Both the position numbers and the translations under genes were made by a program. From Desulfotignum sp. (GTDB lineage: Bacteria > Desulfobacterota > Desulfobacteria > Desulfobacterales > Desulfobacteraceae): a DNA stretch of 11,110 nucleotides. Below the pieces are notes generated by a model. It was not told the origin of the DNA. It did not search any database and saw only the letters and a list, made by a program, of their open reading frames with translations. The stretch spans positions 1 to 11,110 of the forward strand of contig JAABRW010000359.1 of the NCBI GenBank assembly GCA_011390695.1. The letters run 5' to 3'. Each line of letters starts with the position of its first letter. Within the stretch, counting starts at the first letter, position 1. Of the stretch, positions 6,093-11,110 are shown piece by piece.

Positions 6093-6131
6093 ACCGGGAA
6101 TGGAATTTTATTTGACAGACCCGGTTTTTTT
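6093..6131 (+). terminator. Possible intrinsic terminator
   Basis: ACCGGG (6093-6098) pairs with CCCGGT (6120-6125), extendable by two G-U pairs, and runs straight into a T-tract (6125-6131). The loop is long (21 bases), which weakens the case. It is well placed to end the small-gene stretch before the lyase operon. The loop contains TTGACA (6112-6117), a consensus -35, but the -10 at 16-bp spacing is only TTTATT, so a promoter for the next operon overlapping the terminator is possible but unproven. Confidence 0.45.
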
Positions 6132-6185
6132 GTTTTATTTCTGCATAATCCCGTCTGAAACCCGGAACATGCAGAGGAGTCGGCA

Positions 6186-7622
6186 ATGAAAATACCAGAA
6201 ACAGGGCGTGCACGCGAAGAGATTTTTGAAGCGCTGGGCCGGTACAGAAAAAATGATATGGACTGGCAGTCGGGCAGGGCGTTCGGCTATATTTTTGATC
6301 CGGGCAAAGAGATTCTGTCTTTTGCCAAGGAGGTCTACAACCTGTTTTTGAGCGAAAATGCCCTGGATTTTACAGTGTATCCCAGCCTTTTGCAGATGGA
6401 GAACGATCTGGTTTCCATGATGAGAAAGCACCTGCAGGGCAGCCGGGAGGTGGTGGGAAATTTTACCAGCGGAGGCACGGAAAGTATTCTGCTGGCGGTG
6501 AAAGCGGCCCGGGATTACTTTCAAAAAAAACGCCCGGATATCACCTCACCTGAAATGGTTGTTCCCACTACAGCACATGCGGCATTTCATAAAGCAGCCC
6601 ACTATTTCGGGATCAAAACCGTGACCGTTTCCGTGGACCCCAAAACCTTTAAGGCTGATCCCGACCGCATGGCAGCACACATCACCGAAAATACCATTTT
6701 TATGGCCGGGTCCGCCCCTTCCTATACCCAGGGGGTGATCGATCCCATTGCCGACCTGGCCCGGATTGCCCAGAAAAACGGCATCTGGTTCCACACAGAT
6801 GCCTGCATGGGCGGATTTCTGCTCCCCTATTTCAAAAGACTGGGCCGGGATGTTCCTGCATTTGACTTTTCCCTGGAGGGGGTCTTTTCCATTTCCGTGG
6901 ATCTGCACAAATACGCCTATGCCCCCAAAGGCGCATCCCTGATCCTGTACCGCAATCCAGAGCTGCGGGCCTGCCAGATGTTTGCCTTCACCCGGTGGCT
7001 GGGTTACACCATGATCAACCCCACGGTTCAGAGCACCAAGAGCGGGGGACCCCTGGCAGCGGCCTGGGCGGTTCTCAACTATGTGGGGGACAGGCAGTAC
7101 CTTGCCTTTGCAGAAAAACAGCTGCATGCCGTGGCAGCGATAAAAAAGGGGATTGCATTCATCCCGGAGCTGTATCTCCTGGCTGAGCCGGAGATGACCC
7201 TGCTTTCCTTTGGTTCTCAAAGCGTCAGTGTTTTCCATATCATCGATGAAATGAACCTCAAAGGATGGTATATCCAGCCTTCTTTGTCATTTGACGGGGT
7301 GCCGGCCAATATCCATCTGTCGGTCACGCTTTCCAATGCGGCCCATACAGAAGGGTTCGTTGCAGACCTGAAGCAGAGTGTGGCTGATGCAAAAAAACTT
7401 TCCTCCGGCGCCTTGCTGCCCCGGGTCATGCAGCTCATGGAAAAACAGGGGGAGGCAATCCTGGAAGATCCGCTGCCCCTGTTTGCGCTGGCCGGCATAC
7501 AGGACGGGCGCATGCCCGAGCGGATGGCACCGGTCAATGAGGTGCTTGATGCCCTGCCGCCCCAGTGGCGGGAAACCATTCTGCTGCAGGTGACCAACGC
7601 ATTTTTTCACCCGGAAAACTGA
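6186..7622 (+). CDS. PLP-dependent lyase/decarboxylase, S1P-lyase-like
   Basis: A 478-residue fold-type I PLP enzyme of the group II decarboxylase superfamily, closest in motif order to sphingosine-1-phosphate lyase. Visible elements: FTSGGTESI (93-101) for cofactor phosphate binding; AHAAFHKAAHYFG (130-142) with His131 expected to stack on the ring; HTDACMGGF (203-211) with Asp205 for the pyridine nitrogen; and SVDLHKYAYAPKG (237-249) with Schiff-base Lys242. The downstream SGGPLAAAW also matches the lyase family. There is no N-terminal membrane anchor, so it is cytosolic. GAGGAG (6174-6179) precedes the ATG. It heads an operon with a GltS-type symporter and a TauE exporter. Substrates could be a phosphorylated long-chain base, or a small acidic amino acid if it acts as a decarboxylase; the sequence does not decide. 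Confidence 0.85.
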   Translation: MKIPETGRAREEIFEALGRYRKNDMDWQSGRAFGYIFDPGKEILSFAKEVYNLFLSENALDFTVYPSLLQMENDLVSMMRKHLQGSREVVGNFTSGGTESILLAVKAARDYFQKKRPDITSPEMVVPTTAHAAFHKAAHYFGIKTVTVSVDPKTFKADPDRMAAHITENTIFMAGSAPSYTQGVIDPIADLARIAQKNGIWFHTDACMGGFLLPYFKRLGRDVPAFDFSLEGVFSISVDLHKYAYAPKGASLILYRNPELRACQMFAFTRWLGYTMINPTVQSTKSGGPLAAAWAVLNYVGDRQYLAFAEKQLHAVAAIKKGIAFIPELYLLAEPEMTLLSFGSQSVSVFHIIDEMNLKGWYIQPSLSFDGVPANIHLSVTLSNAAHTEGFVADLKQSVADAKKLSSGALLPRVMQLMEKQGEAILEDPLPLFALAGIQDGRMPERMAPVNEVLDALPPQWRETILLQVTNAFFHPEN

Positions 7623-7648
7623 CAACCGTCATCAAGGAGAAATGAAAC

Positions 7649-9001
7649 ATGGCCCCGCCGTTTCCTTTTGAACCGCTCCTGATTTTCGGGTTTCTCTCGC
7701 TGATGCTCCTGTTCGGGCTTTTGCTGCGGGCCTTTGTTCCCTTTTTCCAGAAATTTCTTTTCCCGGCAAGCCTGATCGGCGGTATGGTCGGACTTGCGCT
7801 GATCAACACCGGTTTTTTCCCCATGGACACGGAACTGGTCAAAGCGTTTGCCTATCATTTTTTCAACATCTCCTTTATATCCGTGGGCCTGACCCCGCCT
7901 GATCCGGGTGCCGCCGCCGGGAAAAAAAGCAGGACCCTGATCAAAGGGTCGGTGTGGATGGCCCTGGTCCAGGGGGCGATCTTTCCCATGCAGGCTGTTA
8001 TCGGCACGGTCATCGTTTTTCTCTTTGCCGCCGGCGGACAGCCCCTGTTTGAAACCTTTGGGTTTCTGCTGCCTTTAGGCTTTAACGAAGGCCCGGGCCA
8101 GGCCCTGTCCTTTGGCAGGGTGTGGGAGACAGCCGGTTTTGCAGATGCCGCCACCATCGGGCTCACCTTTGCCACTTTGGGGTATTTTTTCTCTTTTTTT
8201 GTAGGGGTGCCCATGGCCAACCGCGGCCTGAAAAAGAAAACCTATGCCCGAAAAAAACTGCCGGAATTTTTTTCCCGGGGGATTCTGCCCAAAGACCAGA
8301 TTCCGCCGCCGGCGGGCGGGATGACCACCCACAGTGCCAACCTGGACAGTCTGGCCTTCCAGTTTTCCCAGGTGGGGGTGGTCTACCTGGTCACCTATCT
8401 CTTTCTTTTTGTCATCACCCGCATCATGCCGCCGGATACCGCCGGCATGATGTGGGGGTTTTTCTTTTTGTTCGGGCTGGTGTTTGCAGTTATCCTCCGC
8501 AGCCTGGCCGCCCAAACCCCTTTTTCCCGCCTGATGAATCCGCCCTTTCAGCGGCGGATTACCGGTTTTTCCGTGGACTATCTCATTGTCGCAACAGGCT
8601 GCGGCATTGAACTGCTCGTACTCCGGACATATGTGGCCCCGCTGCTCACGATCGCGCTGGCAGGCGGTATTCTGACCACGCTGCTGGTGTGGATGCTGGG
8701 CAGGCAGCTTTCTGAGTATCGCCTGGAGCGGGCTGTGTCCATCTACGGCGTGGTAACGGGCACGGTGGCCTGCGGCCTGATGCTGCTCCGCATTGTGGAC
8801 CCGGAGTTCAAGACCCCGGTGGCCAGGGAACTGGGATTCATGAATATTTTTGCCGTGCCCGTGGTGGGGGGACTGACAGCCCTGCTGAATGCGCCTTTCT
8901 GGTGGGAGTGGAGCACCTTTGTCACTACCCTTGTGTTTGCCGGCATCCTCTTTGCAGCCCTGGTGCTCCTCTTGAACAGAAACGTATGGCATAATTTGTA
9001 A
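7649..9001 (+). CDS. GltS-family sodium:glutamate-type symporter
   Basis: A 450-residue polytopic membrane protein with about ten or more hydrophobic segments. Two inverted-repeat motifs mark the family: GFNEGPGQALSFG (144-156) in the first half, with TIGLTFATLGYF close behind, and YGVVTGTVACGLMLLR (366-381) in the second. A charged cytoplasmic linker (about 191-225, many Lys and Arg) separates the halves. Characterised GltS proteins import glutamate with sodium and are about 400 residues long; this one belongs to a longer variant group. AAGGAG (7634-7639) precedes the ATG by 9 bases, and the gap to the lyase gene is 26 bases, so they are one operon. The likely job is to bring in the acidic substrate of the lyase or to remove its product. 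The substrate is inferred from neighbours. Confidence 0.82.
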   Translation: MAPPFPFEPLLIFGFLSLMLLFGLLLRAFVPFFQKFLFPASLIGGMVGLALINTGFFPMDTELVKAFAYHFFNISFISVGLTPPDPGAAAGKKSRTLIKGSVWMALVQGAIFPMQAVIGTVIVFLFAAGGQPLFETFGFLLPLGFNEGPGQALSFGRVWETAGFADAATIGLTFATLGYFFSFFVGVPMANRGLKKKTYARKKLPEFFSRGILPKDQIPPPAGGMTTHSANLDSLAFQFSQVGVVYLVTYLFLFVITRIMPPDTAGMMWGFFFLFGLVFAVILRSLAAQTPFSRLMNPPFQRRITGFSVDYLIVATGCGIELLVLRTYVAPLLTIALAGGILTTLLVWMLGRQLSEYRLERAVSIYGVVTGTVACGLMLLRIVDPEFKTPVARELGFMNIFAVPVVGGLTALLNAPFWWEWSTFVTTLVFAGILFAALVLLLNRNVWHNL

Positions 9002-9004
9002 AAA

Positions 9005-9736
9005 ATGGATTTCGTGCTTTCAGACGCGCTTTTCATGGCCGGTATTGTGTTTTTTTCATATACAGCCCAGAGCATCTCCGGTTTCGGCAGCACCGTGATC
9101 GCCGTAACCCTGGGGGCCCATTTTTTTCCTCTGTCTGTGCTGATTCCTTCGCTGGTATTTCTGGACCTGCTGCTGAACGGGTATCTCACAGTCCGGTATG
9201 CCGGGCATATCTGCCAAAAAATCCTCTGGGTCCGGATCATTCCCTTTATGGCAGCAGGTGTGGCTGCCGGCCTTTTCCTGTTCGACATATTGGACGGACC
9301 GGTACTGAAAAAGATCCTGGGTTTTTTTGTGATGGTGATTTCCGCCAGGGAAGTGGTGTGCCTTTATACCTTTTCTCAAAAGCCGGTGCACCCGGTTGTG
9401 CAGAAACTTTTCTTTGCCCTGGCCGGGGTGATTCACGGCCTGTATGCCTCGGGCGGCCCTCTGGTCGTTTACGCGGCAAGCCGCCTGCCGCTGGACAAGA
9501 CCGGTTTCCGGGCCGTGCTCACGGCGCTGTGGAGCATCCTCAGTGCCCTCATGACCCTCTATTTTTTACTCAACGGCCAGTGGACAAAGGAGACCGTCCT
9601 GCTGACCCTGATCCTTTTTCCGGGTGTGGCAGCCGGCCTGATCGCAGGGGAAATACTCCACAAACGCCTGACAGAAAGGCATTTCCGCTTTTTTGTATAT
9701 ATTGTTCTCTTTGCTGCCGGTGCCTCACTTTTGTAA
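9005..9736 (+). CDS. TauE/SafE-family anion exporter
   Basis: A 243-residue membrane protein with about eight hydrophobic segments in two repeats, typical of the sulfite exporter TauE/SafE (TSUP) family. The repeat signatures are ISGFGSTVIAVTLGA (24-38) and GLYASGGPLVVYAA (145-158). The start codon is 3 bases after the stop of the symporter gene and has no Shine-Dalgarno match, which suggests translational coupling. Family members export sulfite, sulfoacetate or other small anions. Last in the operon, it may carry out a sulfonate, sulfite or carboxylate product of the lyase pathway. Family assignment is strong; the substrate is open. Confidence 0.87.
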   Translation: MDFVLSDALFMAGIVFFSYTAQSISGFGSTVIAVTLGAHFFPLSVLIPSLVFLDLLLNGYLTVRYAGHICQKILWVRIIPFMAAGVAAGLFLFDILDGPVLKKILGFFVMVISAREVVCLYTFSQKPVHPVVQKLFFALAGVIHGLYASGGPLVVYAASRLPLDKTGFRAVLTALWSILSALMTLYFLLNGQWTKETVLLTLILFPGVAAGLIAGEILHKRLTERHFRFFVYIVLFAAGASLL

Positions 9737-9883
9737 GGGTGTGGCAGAAACTCCAGACTCTTGAAACTGCTTGCCGTGTTGTTCATCTATTTTTCTCTTT
9801 GTTTGTATAGTATTTTTGGTTCGGGCTGCTTGGCTTGTCCGGAATTGTCTGGGACAGAACCCCTTTTTCCAATAATGGTTGGA

Positions 9884-10386
9884 GAAAAGTTTTCTTACAC
9901 CGGAACCCAGCTCATCAGCACGTCCGATCTCTTTGAAAAAGCGGGCAATTACCGGATTTTTGGGAAAGGGAGAAAAATGAGCCGGATCGATCAGTCCGTG
10001 CCCATGCGGTTTGTTGCTGTTTTCAGCAAACACCCGATGGGTTTCAATGATGAATTTGGCTGGATACGCATTTAAAAATTCCCTGTGGATCAGCATGTTT
10101 GCCGCCACTTCCCGGAAGAGGTCCGATCCTCGGGGGTCAGGTAAAAGGTTGGATTCAGCCTCTGTGGATTGTTCAGGTCGGTTACCAGATCTTTTTTGAC
10201 CTGTTCCACGGCCTCGGCATCGATGCCGGTTATTGTTCCGCTGTCATCGACACCAAGGAACAGATCTCCGCCGTTTCGGTTCAAAAACGCGCAGATAGTT
10301 TCAAAACCATTTCTGCTCAGACTGTTCCGGCACTTCTTGAATTCGACGGCGATCCCTTCTCCCGAATGGATCAGCTTCTTTATGAA
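9884..10386 (-). pseudogene. Broken AlbA/Schlafen-type DNA-binding regulator
   Basis: Two separated parts of one family are joined on the minus strand. The N-terminal part (10386 down to about 10137) reads KKLIHSGEGIAVEFKKC and goes on to FETICAFLNRNGGDLFLGV and GTITGID. This is the AlbA_2 (Schlafen-like) domain of COG2865-type regulators. The C-terminal part (about 10120 down to 9884), in another frame, reads FREVAANMLIHREFLNAYP, NSNKPHGHG and FKEIGRADELGSGVRK, the conserved end of the ATP-binding-like half of the same proteins. About 200 or more residues between them are missing, the junction shifts frame, and no start codon precedes the first part. After GVRKLF the frame runs on to 9725 with unrelated sequence, so the true C terminus is also lost. 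Non-functional. Confidence 0.8.
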
Positions 10387-10565
10387 CCCGAAATAAAACC
10401 CATTCTTCGAGCACCTTCCCGGAGTTCTTCCCTGCACTCTTCCAGGGTTTTTGCATTTGCGTAAACGCCAGCACATTCAAAGATCTCTCCATAGTAACTG
10501 CCGTCATCCGGCAGAATTTCGTACTTCGCGCGCCGAAGCGCAGCCTGTATGTATTCCAGCAGCAT
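10376..10565 (-). pseudogene. Frameshifted HicB-like antitoxin
   Basis: The frame from the ATG at 10563-10565 (GGAG about 10 bases upstream) reads MLLEYIQAALRRAKYEIL, DDGSYYGEI and TLEECREELRE, typical of the HicB-like antitoxin family. It then shifts: the expected continuation VLEEWVLFRVHK is present in the next frame, and removing a single C from the CC at 10413-10414 (G on the coding strand) restores it. The original C terminus is lost because the sequence runs directly into the AlbA-type remnant. An in-frame start at 10601 is possible but has a poorer ribosome site. No HicA toxin partner was found in the 500 bases upstream. Without the shift the protein would be a roughly 70-residue single-domain antitoxin. 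Confidence 0.75.
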
Positions 10566-10601
10566 CTCAAATTCTCCAATATTGGTTGATATTTTGCTCA
10601 A

Positions 10602-10870
10602 TGGCCTCTAAATGTTTTTCCTCCTTGTTTTTTTGAATAGAATACCGCAAAACGGAGTTATTTTCAATTATTGAATAGCCGAACTGTTTTGTTGTTCCGT
10701 TCATCATGTGTTTTTAAATGGTATCCGACCATCCTGTAGGATCTATCTAAAAATCCTGCTCAGTCATATGTGCCAATCATGAATTTAGCAAAAACTCAAC
10801 AATGCCTGGATATCTGGGAACCGTTTTTCTGACTCCGTTTGCCGATTTTTCATAAAGTCTGATCTTAAAA
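10602..10870. other. Gene-free stretch, no recognisable feature
   Basis: No open frame with a plausible start and ribosome site, no RNA gene and no insertion-sequence end were recognised on either strand. A small inverted repeat ATCCT-GT-AGGAT occurs at 10731-10742, with a third ATCCT at 10753-10757. It may be decayed DNA between the broken hicB and the element that starts at 10871. Confidence 0.4.
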
Positions 10871-10923
10871 TTGATTTACAATGTCCAGGGATGCTGTTAT
10901 GTAGAGTTGTTTGATCAATCAAC
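10871..10923 (+). promoter_or_regulatory. Putative promoter with palindrome at the start site
   Basis: TTGATT (10871-10876) and TGTTAT (10895-10900), 18 bp apart, resemble a sigma-70 promoter. The predicted start falls at the left edge of an 18-bp palindrome (10906-10923: GTTG, then a TTGATCAA centre, then CAAC; one mismatched pair). This is where an operator or a 5' mRNA hairpin would sit. It lies 17 bases before the short open frame at 10940. Confidence 0.35.
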
Positions 10924-10939
10924 CAACAGGAGTTTACGA

Positions 10940-10987
10940 ATGTTTTTTCAACTGATTCTGCCGCCGCCGCCCCCTTGTAACAGCTGA
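10940..10987 (+). CDS. Tiny frame with five prolines, possible leader peptide
   Basis: A 15-codon frame, MFFQLILPPPPPCNS, with a good ribosome site (CAGGAG, 10927-10932) 7 bases before the ATG and a promoter-like element upstream. Five consecutive prolines would stall ribosomes without EF-P. The stop codon lies inside a perfect 16-bp palindrome (10980-10995). Stalling position plus palindrome suggests a leader peptide or attenuator, but a truncated gene start is equally possible in a window with so many cut genes. The expected downstream gene would lie beyond the right edge. Confidence 0.3.
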   Translation: MFFQLILPPPPPCNS

Positions 10988-10995
10988 TCAGCTGT
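10980..10995. repeat. Perfect 16-bp palindrome
   Basis: ACAGCTGATCAGCTGT is its own reverse complement and covers the stop codon of the 15-codon frame. It could be an operator for a dimeric regulator or a compact hairpin stem. The 115 bases to its right hold a further small repeat (CCTGA and TCAGG, 7 bases apart, at about 11028-11044) and no gene I can name. Confidence 0.5.
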
Positions 10996-11110
10996 CAGGT
11001 AATCACGTGGCATCATAAAACGGTCCCCCTGATTTTTGTTCAGGAAGAAGCCGGAGTAGTGCATTTGTGTGGCATTTTTTCTGCGCAAGCGTGGGGACAT
11101 AAATCACAGG

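Noticed and set aside
8075..8992. A 305-codon open frame on the minus strand opposite the symporter gene.
   Set aside because: The plus strand encodes a clear GltS-family protein with ordered motifs. The antisense product is rich in His, Gln, Gly and Pro without domain features, as expected for a shadow frame in G+C-rich coding DNA.
10981..11110. An open plus-strand frame running off the right edge, and a 22-codon minus-strand frame starting near 11024.
   Set aside because: Neither has a supported start codon or recognisable family, and no insertion-sequence end could be confirmed.

Overview
The window reads as a bacterial chromosome segment, most likely from a sulfur-metabolising anaerobe of the Desulfobacterota (Desulfobacteraceae-like). 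This is inferred from gene content: a two-iron-centre desulfoferrodoxin, a persulfide dioxygenase-rhodanese with a split YeeE/YedE sulfur transporter, a TauE/SafE anion exporter, and remnants of the hybrid cluster protein Hcp. No rRNA, tRNA, CRISPR array or intact insertion sequence was seen.

Layout. Positions 6-647 (minus) encode a TetR-family repressor whose promoter carries a perfect 12-bp inverted repeat, a good autoregulatory operator candidate. Positions 819-1175 (minus) encode a small protein with a FlaG-like C-terminal half and its own -10 box. Positions 1411-3896 (plus) form a compact sulfur operon: an MBL-fold persulfide dioxygenase fused to a dead and a live rhodanese domain (CstB-like architecture), then two half-size YeeE/YedE proteins (PmpA/PmpB-like). 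Positions 4195-6045 (plus) are a stress-flavoured stretch of small genes: desulfoferrodoxin, an acidic repeat-containing small protein, a broken hcp, a small coiled lipoprotein, a DUF1328 membrane peptide and a 5'-truncated mgtC/sapB. Positions 6186-9736 (plus) form a tight operon of a sphingosine-1-phosphate-lyase-like PLP enzyme, a GltS-family sodium symporter and a TauE/SafE exporter. Positions 9884-10565 (minus) hold a broken hicB-like antitoxin and a broken AlbA/Schlafen-type regulator. The last 500 bases are intergenic, with a promoter-like element, two palindromes and a 15-codon open frame carrying five consecutive prolines.

How it fits together. The 1411-3896 operon would import or handle a sulfur anion or sulfane sulfur and oxidise or transfer persulfide sulfur. 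Desulfoferrodoxin removes superoxide, and the lost hcp would have dealt with nitric oxide or hydroxylamine, so the left half is a sulfide/oxygen stress neighbourhood. The 6186-9736 operon looks like uptake of an acidic (possibly sulfonated) substrate, PLP-dependent C-C cleavage or decarboxylation, and anion export; its substrate is unknown.

The most unusual feature is the pattern of damage. At least four genes (hcp, mgtC, the AlbA regulator, hicB) survive as collinear fragments with internal or terminal pieces cut out, or with a frameshift, while the two metabolic operons between and beside them are intact.
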